Source: Eubacteriales bacterium (GTDB taxonomy: Bacteria > Bacillota > Clostridia > Peptostreptococcales > Anaerovoracaceae). Taken from it: a stretch of 14,592 nt of DNA. The DNA is taken from assembly GCA_029098205.1 (NCBI GenBank), contig JAQXNW010000043.1:1-14592 (forward strand). The letters are read 5' to 3'. Of the stretch, positions 1 to 7,107 are shown piece by piece. The position numbers and the translations under genes were made by a program. Each line of letters begins with the position of its first letter. Positions within the stretch are counted from its first letter, which is position 1. The notes under the pieces are model-generated. The model was not told the origin of the DNA. It searched no databases and was given only the letters and a program-made list of their open reading frames with translations.

Positions 1-131
1 GCATTTCCGTCATCCGACGTTCGCAGGACAACCCTCTTATGGACGAGCTGTTTCAGGGACTTCTGAAGGGGCGCGAGCACGAGCTTCTTCATGTTGACTA
101 TTTGAAAGGCAAAGAATCGACGAAAGCATAG
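1..131 (+). CDS. [FeFe]-hydrogenase, C-terminal end (partial)
   Basis: Only the last 42 codons are in the window; the reading frame begins at position 3 and ends with TAG at 129-131. The visible peptide contains RRSQDNPLMDELFQGLL and then HELLHVDY. This resembles the small-subunit-like C-terminal domain of iron hydrogenases (Fe_hyd_SSU), which typically reads R.S..NP....LY...L, followed by HELLH..Y. That domain wraps around the H-cluster domain; the enzyme reduces protons with electrons from ferredoxin, or from ferredoxin plus NADH in bifurcating forms, and is usually cytoplasmic. The catalytic cysteines lie upstream, outside the window, so monomeric and multisubunit forms cannot be told apart. 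The gene converges with the CoA-transferase gene across a shared terminator. The family call rests on a short but characteristic tail. Confidence 0.7.
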   Translation, partial: ISVIRRSQDNPLMDELFQGLLKGREHELLHVDYLKGKESTKA

Positions 132-154
132 CGCCGATGCAAAGTCAAAAGCTG

Positions 155-190
155 AAAACCCGCCGGAGACCAGGTGCCCCGGCGGGTTTT
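155..190. terminator. Bidirectional intrinsic terminator between convergent genes
   Basis: CCCGCCGG (159-166) and CCGGCGGG (179-186) form a perfect 8-bp stem around a 12-nt loop. It is flanked by AAAA at 155-158 and TTTT at 187-190, so either strand yields a GC-rich hairpin followed by U residues. It lies 24 nt after the hydrogenase stop on the + strand and 61 nt after the CoA-transferase stop on the - strand, so it probably ends both transcripts. Confidence 0.85.
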
Positions 191-250
191 CCATACCGCT
201 GTTTTCAATATTTATCGTTTAAAAGCGATTGATTTTTTCTAAACAGAATC

Positions 251-1591
251 CTATCTCTTGTTGGACTGTCTCCAGATTCCCATCTTCTCGGCATTCTGAA
301 TCAGTTCGTCCCGGAAATCCGGATGCGCAAGGCCGATGATGCCTTCCGCTCTCTGCCAGGTTGTCTTTCCCTTGCAGTTAAACATACCGTATTCCGTAAC
401 CAGATACTGCGGATTCGCTCTTGTGTCGGTTACGCAGCTGCCCGGATCCAGAATCGGCTTAATTCTGGAATGCGTTACGCCCTTCTTGTCTGTGAAGGTG
501 GACGATGCCGCAATGAAGCTCTTTCCACCGTTCGAAAGATAAGCGCCCATTACGAAATCAAGCTGTCCGCCCGCTCCGGAAATCTGACGGTATCCGGCGG
601 TTTCCGCGTTCACCTGCCCGTAAAGGTCGAGGTCCACCGCATTATTGATCGAAATGAAGTTATCAATGGAAGAAATCGTTCCGATGTCATTTACATAGTT
701 TACCGGCATGTTAAGACACTCCGGATTCTCATCGAGGAAGTCCAGGAGCTTCTGTGTTCCGGAAGCAAAGGCGTATACCTGCTTATACGGCTGGATCTTC
801 TTCTTCGCTCCGGTGATTTTCCCTTTCAGAGACAGTTCAACGAACGCGTCGACGTACATTTCTGTATGGACAGAAAGATCCTTAAGATCCGACTCTCCGA
901 TCAAGGTGCCGACGGTGTTCGGCATCCCGCCGATGCCAAGCTGGAGGCATGCGCCATTCGGAATTTCATTTACGATCTTCTCCGCGATGATCTTGTCGAC
1001 CTCCGATGCCGGACCCGGTTCCGGAAGCGTCGGAATCGGACGTTTGCCGCCTTCTACGATCATGTCTACATCCGAAATATGAACAGCCTCGCAGATTCCG
1101 TAGCATTTCGGCATCGTCGGATTCACTTCCACGATGACGGTCTTCGCCTGATGAATTACTTCCAGCTGATGGGAAGCGTTCGGTCCGAAATTAAAATATC
1201 CATGCTTATCCATCGGCGTAACCTGCAGCATGGCTACATCCGGCGGATTCTCCATATCCCGGTAATAATACGGAACCTCCGAGTAACGAACCGGCGAGAA
1301 GAATACGAAGCCATCCTTCACCGCTTTCCGGTCAACGCCCGAAAGGAACCAGGAATTCCAGGTAAAATGATCCTTCGCATTTTCCACATCGAAAATCGCA
1401 GGCCTGCGCATTATAATTCCGTTACGGATATTGACATCGGTAAGCTCCGGCATTCTCTTCGCCAAAGCCTCATCCAGCACGTCCACCGTTCCGTTTACCC
1501 ATCCGTAATCGACCCAGTCGCCGGATTTAATCACCTTCACGGCCTCTTCCGGCGTCGTAAGCTTATCGGCGTATTCCTTCTGATAATCCAT
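251..1591 (-). CDS. but: Butyryl-CoA:acetate CoA-transferase family protein
   Basis: A 446-aa acetyl-CoA hydrolase/transferase family (class I CoA-transferase) protein, the usual length for But and 4-hydroxybutyrate CoA-transferases. It should move CoA between an acyl-CoA (most likely butyryl-CoA) and acetate in the cytoplasm, as the last step of butyrate fermentation. Visible motifs are DHFTWNSWF (74-82), GIGGMPN (219-225), the catalytic glutamate E244 in VHTEMYVDA, and the CoA-loop segment SGAGGQLDF (338-346). The ATG at 1591 has an AGGAGGA Shine-Dalgarno at 1596-1602. The gene follows radA but has its own promoter in the gap, and it converges with a hydrogenase gene, which fits a fermentative end-product role. 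Position 82 is Phe in a stretch where, as I recall, typical But proteins read WNSWHM. Propionyl-CoA or 4-hydroxybutyryl-CoA transferase therefore remains possible. The family is certain; the acyl substrate is inferred. Confidence 0.85.
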   Translation of the reverse strand: MDYQKEYADKLTTPEEAVKVIKSGDWVDYGWVNGTVDVLDEALAKRMPELTDVNIRNGIIMRRPAIFDVENAKDHFTWNSWFLSGVDRKAVKDGFVFFSPVRYSEVPYYYRDMENPPDVAMLQVTPMDKHGYFNFGPNASHQLEVIHQAKTVIVEVNPTMPKCYGICEAVHISDVDMIVEGGKRPIPTLPEPGPASEVDKIIAEKIVNEIPNGACLQLGIGGMPNTVGTLIGESDLKDLSVHTEMYVDAFVELSLKGKITGAKKKIQPYKQVYAFASGTQKLLDFLDENPECLNMPVNYVNDIGTISSIDNFISINNAVDLDLYGQVNAETAGYRQISGAGGQLDFVMGAYLSNGGKSFIAASSTFTDKKGVTHSRIKPILDPGSCVTDTRANPQYLVTEYGMFNCKGKTTWQRAEGIIGLAHPDFRDELIQNAEKMGIWRQSNKR

Positions 1592-1683
1592 TCTGTCCTC
1601 CTATGCCAAATCCCTGCCGCAAAAACCATTCCGCCTGTTTTTCACCGCAGTGGTCTGCACAACAAACCATGAAACATCTTAAA

Positions 1684-1700
1684 TGTCAAATAATTGTCAA
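1684..1700. promoter_or_regulatory. Tandem TGTCAA repeats near the CoA-transferase transcription start
   Basis: TGTCAA occurs at 1684-1689 and again at 1695-1700, exactly 11 bp (about one helical turn) apart on the + strand. It reads as two TTGACA copies on the coding strand. The pair sits just downstream of the predicted start of transcription, where a repressor would act. The copies could instead be -35 elements of extra promoters, but I see no good -10 hexamers at the right distance. A regulatory role is inference. Confidence 0.35.
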
Positions 1701-1707
1701 TAGTCTT

Positions 1708-1736
1708 ATTTTACCATCGAGCTGAGATACAGTCAA
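1708..1736 (-). promoter_or_regulatory. Promoter of the CoA-transferase gene
   Basis: On the - strand there is a -35 TTGACT (1731-1736), a 17-bp spacer and a -10 TAAAAT (1708-1713) preceded by TGG, making it an extended -10. The -35 hexamer overlaps the radA stop codon (1733-1735). Transcription would start near 1701, giving a leader of about 110 nt before the ATG. The gene can therefore be transcribed separately from radA. Confidence 0.65.
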
Positions 1737-3127
1737 TCCTTCGCCCGAAAAGCCCGCACTGCCTCAGAAAGATTTCGGGCGCCCAGAAGCTGAATGCCCA
1801 GAGCCCCTCCGGATTTTCGGATCTGCTCCGCATTCCGCTCCGGAAGAATGATTTTCTTATATCCAAGCCTTCCCGCTTCCTGCGCGATTTTCGCGGCACC
1901 CGCGACCGACCGGAGCGATCCGGTCAGCCCGACCTCGCCGATCGCAATTGTCCGATCTTCGGAAACAAAATTATATACCGACGAAAAGATCGCAAGCGCA
2001 ACTCCCAGATCCACAGACGTGCTGTCCGGACGGAGCCCGCCGACAACATTCACGTAGACATCCTCATTGAGAAGCGACAGACCGACTCTCTTTTCCAGCA
2101 CCGCGATAATCATGCTGAGCCGCTGATAATCAATGCCGACCGACGTCCGGCGGGCGAAACCGACATTCGCCTTTGCCGTGAGCGCCTGCACCTCCAGAAG
2201 CACCGTCCGGCTTCCTTCATAAACCGCGGTAATAACGGAGCCTTCTGCCCGCTCCGCGGAATTTTCAAGAAAACTCGCCGACAGATTGTTGATCTCGACC
2301 AATCCGCTTTGTTCCATGCGGAATGCGCCGATCTCACTGGTCGTACCGAAACGGTTTTTAAATGCCCGGAGAATCCGGATCTCCTGATCCCGTTCGCCTG
2401 AAAAATTCAGGACACAGTCCACAAGATGCTCCACAATTTTCGGTCCTGCCAGATCTCCGCTCTTTGTAACATGAGCAACAATAAAAACCGGAATATTTCC
2501 GGTTTTCCCGATCTTCATAAGGATTCCCCCGCAAGCGCGGACCTGCGAAACACTTCCCGGCGCCGAATCCAGCGCCGACGTGTACATCGTCTGAATGGAA
2601 TCAATGATCAGAAATCCCGGCTTCAGATTCCGGCAGGCCTCTTCCACCTGGTCCAAATCCGTCTCCGCCATTACGTATAAAGAATCCGGCAGATTCGGAG
2701 CCACCCGGTCAGCGCGCATTCGGATCTGCTGCTCCGATTCCTCTCCGGAAACATATAGAACCGTCTCGCCTCCTGCCGCGATGCGGGCCGCCGCCTGAAC
2801 AATCAGCGTTGACTTCCCGATACCCGGCTCTCCTGAAATCAAGGTCAAAGACCCCGGCACAAGTCCGCCGCCTAACACCCGATCCAGTTCCCCGATTCCG
2901 GTGCGGATTCTCTTTCGTTCCGCCGATCCGACATCCCGAAGCGGAACCGGTTTTGAGGACAGACGCCCGATGCTTCCGCGCCCCCGCGCATCCTCTCCAC
3001 TCTCCGAGGGCACCGTTTCTTCCACCATCGAATTCCAGGCTCCGCAGATGCAGCGCCCAAGATATTTCGGGCTTTCATATCCGCATTCCTGGCAGACCCA
3101 GACCGTCTTTCTCGCTTTTTTCGCCAT
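1733..3127 (-). CDS. radA: DNA repair protein RadA (Sms)
   Basis: A 464-aa protein of standard RadA length. RadA is a RecA-related hexameric DNA helicase that promotes branch migration during homologous recombination. Domains in order: an N-terminal zinc finger (C12, C15, C26, C28); a RecA-like ATPase core with Walker A GEPGIGKST (99-107), Walker B LIIDSIQT (173-180) and the RadA signature KNRFG (257-261); and a C-terminal Lon-protease-like domain from about 290, with the conserved segment GGLRPDSTSVDLG (363-375). The second half of the zinc finger reads C-I-C, whereas RadA usually has C-x-x-C. The nucleotides (TGC ATC TGC) show this is what is written here. The ATG at 3127 has an AAGGA at a suitable distance. 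Upstream lies the EF-G-like gene with a 197-bp gap. The identification is secure. Confidence 0.96.
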   Translation of the reverse strand: MAKKARKTVWVCQECGYESPKYLGRCICGAWNSMVEETVPSESGEDARGRGSIGRLSSKPVPLRDVGSAERKRIRTGIGELDRVLGGGLVPGSLTLISGEPGIGKSTLIVQAAARIAAGGETVLYVSGEESEQQIRMRADRVAPNLPDSLYVMAETDLDQVEEACRNLKPGFLIIDSIQTMYTSALDSAPGSVSQVRACGGILMKIGKTGNIPVFIVAHVTKSGDLAGPKIVEHLVDCVLNFSGERDQEIRILRAFKNRFGTTSEIGAFRMEQSGLVEINNLSASFLENSAERAEGSVITAVYEGSRTVLLEVQALTAKANVGFARRTSVGIDYQRLSMIIAVLEKRVGLSLLNEDVYVNVVGGLRPDSTSVDLGVALAIFSSVYNFVSEDRTIAIGEVGLTGSLRSVAGAAKIAQEAGRLGYKKIILPERNAEQIRKSGGALGIQLLGARNLSEAVRAFRAKD

Positions 3128-3140
3128 TCGTTTTCCTTAT

Positions 3141-3183
3141 CTGTTTCACAAAAACAGCATAGAGGCAGCCCCGCCGGACTGCC
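3141..3183 (-). other. Two small hairpins upstream of radA
   Basis: CTGTTT (3141-3146) pairs with AAACAG (3152-3157) over a 5-nt loop, ending 13 bases upstream of the radA ATG. GGCAG (3164-3168) pairs with CTGCC (3179-3183) around a GC-rich 10-nt loop. If transcribed they lie in the radA 5' region. No convincing promoter hexamer pair was found for radA in this gap, so its transcription start is unclear. Confidence 0.3.
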
Positions 3184-3216
3184 CCCTGCCGTATTGGAAA
3201 TTGTTCCGCACTCTTT

Positions 3217-3234
3217 TAAAAAGCGATGCCGCTT
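3217..3234 (-). terminator. Weak candidate terminator after the EF-G-like gene
   Basis: Read on the - strand, AAGCG (3230-3234) pairs with CGCTT (3221-3225) across the GCAT loop, followed directly by T residues (five in a row counting the stem end). A 5-bp stem is marginal. It lies about 90 nt after the EF-G-like stop and may let some transcription run on into radA. Confidence 0.3.
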
Positions 3235-3324
3235 ATGAAATAAAAAGAGCACGTTGGAACGTTCTTGAATATACCGCCGCTCTCCCCCCGCGGAAAGCGT
3301 TCACGATTCTAAAAAAAGTCTTTC

Positions 3325-5277
3325 TTATGCCTTTTTTGCATGCTCTTCAATGATCTTGTCCTGAATCGCTTTCGGAACGTCCGCATAGCTGTTAAATTCC
3401 ATCGTGAACGAACCCTTGCCCTGCGTCATGGCGCGAAGACCCAGCGCATAGTCAAAGAGCTCCGCCTGCGGCACAACCGCGATCAGCTTCTGGGATCCGT
3501 CTGCCTGCGGCTCCATGCCGAGAATCCTTCCGCGCCGTTTGGTCAGATCGCCCATGACATCGCCTGTCGAATCGTTCGGCACATTAATTTCAAGTTTCAT
3601 GATCGGCTCCAGCAGAACCGGCTTCGCTTCCTGAATGCCCTTCTTAAATGCAAGGGAAGCGGCAATCTTGAAAGAAACCTCGTTTGAATCGACTTCATGA
3701 TACGATCCGTCGTACAGAACCGCTTTCACGCCCTGCACCCTGCAGCCGGCCAGAGGTCCCTTCTCCATGCATTCACGGAGTCCCTTCTCGACTGCCGGAA
3801 TATAGTTTTTCGGAATCGCGCCGCCGAAGATTTCCTCGCTGAATTCAAAATCCTGATCCGACGGCGAAAAACGAATCCACACGTCTCCGTACTGACCCGC
3901 GCCTCCGGATTGTTTCTTATGCTTGCCCTGCACATCGGACGTCCCGCGGATGGTCTCCCGATACGCGATTTTCTGAGGAACGATGTTTACATCCACGCCG
4001 AACCGATCCTTCAGCTTCGCCAGAATGACATTCAGCTGAATATCGCCCTGTCCGCCGATCAAGGTCTGATGCGTTTCCGAATTCCGTTCTACAACAAAGC
4101 TCGGGTCTTCCTCGTGAAGCCGGTTAAGACCGGTTCCCATCTTTTCTTCGTCATTCTTATCCTTCGGCTCGATCGCCAGATAGTAGCACGGTTTCGGGAA
4201 GTCGATCGGCATGTAGCGGACCAGATGTGCCGGATCACAGAGCGTATCGCTTGTTTTCGCAGTCTGAAGCTTCGCGACCGCCGCAATATCTCCCGCTTCC
4301 GCGTAATTCAGCTCTACCTGCTGCTTCCCTCGGAGGAAGAACAGCTTGCCGATTTTCTCCGTCTTATCGACACGTTCATTATATACCTCATCCCCGGCGT
4401 TCAGTTTTCCGGTGATTACTTTCAAAATAGAGATTTTCCCGACGAACGGGTCAACGATCGTCTTGAAAATAAAGGCGGACATCGGCGCGTCCGTAACGCT
4501 CATCACTTCAATCGGATTGTTGTCGCTGTCAATTGCCGGATACGGACCGTGCTCCAGCGGCGTCGGAACATACGCAAGAAGAACATCCAGAAGTCCCTCC
4601 ACGCCCTGCCCGATGCTGAAGGCCGACGAGCAGACCGGAACGATTTCACCGGCCGAAATCCCCTTCACGAGGCCGTCCCGGATTTCCTCATCCGTGAATT
4701 CCTCTCCTTCGAAGTATTTCTCCATCAGCTCATCGTCGGAGCTTGCGATCGCTTCCTTAAGATCGTCGTCGATATCCGCGGACAAAGGCCAGCTCAGCGG
4801 AACCAGCGCGCTTCCGAATCTTTCCTTCAGTTCATCGAACGTCTTGAAAAAGTCGAATTCGTCCTTATCTCTCTTATTAATTACAATAAATCTAGGCGTA
4901 TGATGCCGTTCGCAGCTTTTCCATGCCTGCTCGGTGCCGACCTGAATTCCAGCGCCCGCGTCGATCATGATGACCGCAGCTCCGGCTACGGAAAGCGCCT
5001 CATCGACTTCTCCGACGAAATCCGGATATCCCGGCGTGTCGATGAAATTGATTTTGCTTCCCTTCCATTCAATCGGCACGATGGATGTATTGATGGAATA
5101 CCCTCTCTCGATCTCCATCTTATCGTAGTCGGAAACCGTATTTCCGTCCTCGACGCGTCCGAGTTTCTTCGTAACGCCGGTCGCAAGCAGCGCCGATTCC
5201 AGGAATGTGGTCTTTCCGCTGCCGCCATGTCCGAGAAGCGCAATATTTCTGATGTTTTTACTGGTATACCCTTTCAT
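3325..5277 (-). CDS. Elongation factor G-like translational GTPase (EF-G paralogue)
   Basis: A 650-aa EF-G-type GTPase, shorter than canonical EF-G (about 690). The G domain has P-loop GHGGSGKTT (16-24), a switch I-like segment IERGYSINTS (56-65), DTPG (80-83) and NKRD (134-137). Domains II to V follow, including the domain IV region with GKHKKQSGGAGQYGDVW and a C-terminal domain V (about 585-650). The P-loop reads GHGGSGKTT, where the housekeeping factor normally has AHIDAGKTT. Together with the shorter length, this places the protein in the EF-G-like second-copy group (the kind represented by Thermus EF-G-2), not with the main translocase of the str operon. No rpsL, rpsG or tuf gene adjoins it. 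The ATG at 5277 has an AGGAGG eight bases upstream. The exact ribosomal role of this group is not settled. Database labels such as fusA or fusA2 are possible. Confidence 0.9.
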   Translation of the reverse strand: MKGYTSKNIRNIALLGHGGSGKTTFLESALLATGVTKKLGRVEDGNTVSDYDKMEIERGYSINTSIVPIEWKGSKINFIDTPGYPDFVGEVDEALSVAGAAVIMIDAGAGIQVGTEQAWKSCERHHTPRFIVINKRDKDEFDFFKTFDELKERFGSALVPLSWPLSADIDDDLKEAIASSDDELMEKYFEGEEFTDEEIRDGLVKGISAGEIVPVCSSAFSIGQGVEGLLDVLLAYVPTPLEHGPYPAIDSDNNPIEVMSVTDAPMSAFIFKTIVDPFVGKISILKVITGKLNAGDEVYNERVDKTEKIGKLFFLRGKQQVELNYAEAGDIAAVAKLQTAKTSDTLCDPAHLVRYMPIDFPKPCYYLAIEPKDKNDEEKMGTGLNRLHEEDPSFVVERNSETHQTLIGGQGDIQLNVILAKLKDRFGVDVNIVPQKIAYRETIRGTSDVQGKHKKQSGGAGQYGDVWIRFSPSDQDFEFSEEIFGGAIPKNYIPAVEKGLRECMEKGPLAGCRVQGVKAVLYDGSYHEVDSNEVSFKIAASLAFKKGIQEAKPVLLEPIMKLEINVPNDSTGDVMGDLTKRRGRILGMEPQADGSQKLIAVVPQAELFDYALGLRAMTQGKGSFTMEFNSYADVPKAIQDKIIEEHAKKA

Positions 5278-5306
5278 TCAAGTATCCTCCTAAAAAATAT
5301 ATTTTG

Positions 5307-5335
5307 AGAAGAGAGAATAAACCGGTCTCTCTTCT
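5307..5335 (-). promoter_or_regulatory. Strong leader hairpin upstream of the EF-G-like gene
   Basis: On the - strand, AGAAGAGAGA (5326-5335) and TCTCTCTTCT (5307-5316) form a perfect 10-bp stem around a 9-nt loop. It ends about 15 nt before the Shine-Dalgarno and is followed by an A/U-rich stretch ending in six U residues. A further small stem (GGAAA/TTTCC) occurs upstream in the same leader. It could protect or expose the ribosome binding site, or act as an attenuator. No known riboswitch class was recognised. Confidence 0.5.
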
Positions 5336-5425
5336 AAAGCTCTTAGTGAATGCGGAAAATTCAAGGCTTTCCGGACAGTCTGTACAGAATATCCGATGAA
5401 GCGGAGCATCCCCGCCAACGCTTTC

Positions 5426-5454
5426 ATTATATCAAAAGCAGAAACCAGCGACAA
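5426..5454 (-). promoter_or_regulatory. Promoter of the EF-G-like gene
   Basis: On the - strand there is a -35 TTGTCG (5449-5454), a 17-bp spacer and a consensus -10 TATAAT (5426-5431) preceded by TGA (extended -10). Transcription would begin near 5419, giving a leader of about 140 nt. This is the best-looking promoter in the window. Confidence 0.75.
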
Positions 5455-5481
5455 CATCGGATTCAAAATAATCAGAGGATT

Positions 5482-5495
5482 TTGCACAATTGCAA
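5482..5495. promoter_or_regulatory. Palindrome upstream of the EF-G-like promoter
   Basis: TTGCA-CAAT-TGCAA is a perfect inverted repeat of two 5-bp half-sites, centred about 37 bp upstream of the -35 element. The symmetry and position would suit a dimeric regulator, but a 5-bp match in A/T-rich DNA can arise by chance. Confidence 0.3.
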
Positions 5496-5530
5496 TCTTC
5501 GTACAATCCATCTGACGAACAAAGCACACA

Positions 5531-5558
5531 AAAAAAGAGAAGACTTTCGTCTTCCCTT
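5531..5558 (-). terminator. Intrinsic terminator after asnS
   Basis: On the - strand, AAGGGAAGAC (5549-5558) pairs with GTCTTCTCTT (5535-5544), 10 bp with one G-U, around a GAAA tetraloop, and runs into a T tract (5531-5536). It lies about 80 nt past the asnS stop and closes the pgi-asnS unit. A second, smaller stem ACTTCT/AGAAGT sits just before it at 5578-5595. Confidence 0.9.
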
Positions 5559-5639
5559 CGTTTTACTGTGTTCTGAAACTTCTCTAAAAAGAAGTGACAA
5601 AGACATCTGTTTTCAATGGATTAAGACTGGATCAGGTTC

Positions 5640-7040
5640 CTAAAACTCCGCATTCTTCGGCGTCCTCGGGAACGGCTGCACGTCCCGGATATTTCCCATG
5701 CCGGTCGCGTACATGATCATCCGTTCAAAGCCGAGTCCGAATCCAGCGTGCCTCGCATCGCCGTACTTCCGGAGATTCAGATACCACCAGTATCCCGACA
5801 TGTCCATGCCCAGCTCTTCAACTCTGGCATTCAGAAGATCGAGCCGCTCTTCTCTTTCCGATCCGCCGATGATTTCCCCAATCCCTGGAACCAGAAGATC
5901 CGCCGCGCCGACTGTCTTCCCATCGTCATTTTGCCGCATATAGAACGCCTTGATGTCCTTCGGGTAATCCGTGACGAAAATCGGCTTTTTGAAAACCTGC
6001 TCCGTCAGATAGCGTTCATGCTCCGTCTGAAGGTCAATTCCCCATTCCACCGGATATTTGAATGTCTTTCCGCACTTCTCAAGAATATCAATCGCCTTCG
6101 TATAGGACACACGGTCGAAATCCGATCCCGCGACATGCTGCAGACGGTCCAGAAGACCTTTGTCGATGAATTTATTGAAGAACTCCATCTCGGCCGGAGC
6201 CTTCTCCATAACATAGTTCAGAATGTATTTCACCATCCGCTCCGCGAGATCCATATCGTCCTCGAGATCCGCGAACGCGATTTCCGGCTCGATCATCCAG
6301 AATTCCGACGCGTGGCGGGTCGTATACGATTCCTCCGCACGGAATGTCGGTCCGAACGTATAAACATTCCGGAACGCCAAAGCGAAGATTTCCGCTTCCA
6401 GCTGTCCGCTCACCGTAAGATTCGTTTCTTTCCCGAAAAAGTCCTGTGAAAAATCGACCGATCCGTCCTCCTTCAGCGGCGGGTTCTTCGGATCCAGCGT
6501 CGTCACGCGGAACATCTCTCCCGCGCCCTCCGCGTCGCTTCCGGTGATCAGCGGCGTATGAACATAGACAAAGCCCTGCTCCTGGAAGAATTTATGAATG
6601 GCGTACGCAATCAGGGAACGCACACGGAACACCGCCTGAAATGTATTGCTCCGCGGTCTGAGATAAGCGATTTCCCGAAGATATTCCATCGTATGCCGCT
6701 TGTTCTGCAGCGGATAATCCGGATCCGCCGCCGCTTCGATCACAATTTCATCCGCGTGAATTTCGAACGGCTGCTTGGCCTCCGGCGTCAGCACGAATTT
6801 CCCCGTAACCCGGAGCGCCGAAGACAAAGTCGCCGCAGCGATCTCCCGGAAGTTTTCCAGATGGTCCGCCTCATACACGATCTGAATCGGCCGGAAGCAG
6901 GTTCCATCCGAAAGATTGATAAATCCAAATTTGTTCGAGTTACGGTTCTGGCGAATCCATCCGCGTACGGTCACCTGTTTATCCGCATATTCTTCCGGGT
7001 GCTTTGCCAGCAGACGGATCTCCAAATCTTTCTCTTTCAT
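5640..7040 (-). CDS. asnS: Asparagine--tRNA ligase
   Basis: A 466-aa class IIb aminoacyl-tRNA synthetase that charges tRNA-Asn with asparagine using ATP, in the cytoplasm. The N-terminal OB-fold anticodon domain includes VTVRGWIRQNR (23-33). The catalytic domain has GSDAEGAGEMFRV (167-179), motif 2 with FRAEES (233-238) and the asparaginyl-type TRHASEFWMIEPE (241-253), and motif 3 GFGLGFERM (433-441), with the family's C-terminal PFPRTP. I chose the ATG at 7040 because it gives the usual length and a typical start (MKEKDLEIRLL). An in-frame GTG at 7100 would add 20 residues unlike the family. The Shine-Dalgarno is poor: an AAGG very close to the ATG and an AAGGGA 13 bases away. The gene lies 67 bp downstream of pgi and is probably co-transcribed with it. 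No T-box leader is visible. Confidence 0.96.
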   Translation of the reverse strand: MKEKDLEIRLLAKHPEEYADKQVTVRGWIRQNRNSNKFGFINLSDGTCFRPIQIVYEADHLENFREIAAATLSSALRVTGKFVLTPEAKQPFEIHADEIVIEAAADPDYPLQNKRHTMEYLREIAYLRPRSNTFQAVFRVRSLIAYAIHKFFQEQGFVYVHTPLITGSDAEGAGEMFRVTTLDPKNPPLKEDGSVDFSQDFFGKETNLTVSGQLEAEIFALAFRNVYTFGPTFRAEESYTTRHASEFWMIEPEIAFADLEDDMDLAERMVKYILNYVMEKAPAEMEFFNKFIDKGLLDRLQHVAGSDFDRVSYTKAIDILEKCGKTFKYPVEWGIDLQTEHERYLTEQVFKKPIFVTDYPKDIKAFYMRQNDDGKTVGAADLLVPGIGEIIGGSEREERLDLLNARVEELGMDMSGYWWYLNLRKYGDARHAGFGLGFERMIMYATGMGNIRDVQPFPRTPKNAEF

Positions 7041-7107
7041 CGCCTTATCTAATTCCCTTCTATTTAATGTAATATTTTTATGCGGACGGCCTGCGCCCAC
7101 ACCGCGT

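Noticed and set aside
323..1672. 449-codon open frame on the + strand opposite the CoA-transferase gene
   Set aside because: Arg/Ile-rich translation with no recognisable motif and no ribosome site; the opposite strand encodes a well-conserved protein. It results from codon bias that rarely gives antisense stops.
1684..1700. Rex-type redox operator upstream of the CoA-transferase gene
   Set aside because: Rex sites are inverted repeats of the type TTGTTAA-n4-TTAACAA; here the TGTCAA copies are in direct orientation and the sequence does not match.
3697..5307. 536-codon open frame on the + strand opposite the EF-G-like gene
   Set aside because: Same reason: a shadow of a conserved GTPase gene, with low-complexity basic composition and no family features.
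5290..5529. 79-codon frame upstream of the EF-G-like gene
   Set aside because: It starts at GTG without a ribosome site, runs through the strong promoter and the leader hairpin, and its peptide resembles no family I know.
7041..7107. T-box or separate promoter for asnS
   Set aside because: The gap is only 67 bp, no T-box core (GGTGG-type) or specifier stem is visible, and no -35/-10 pair is convincing.
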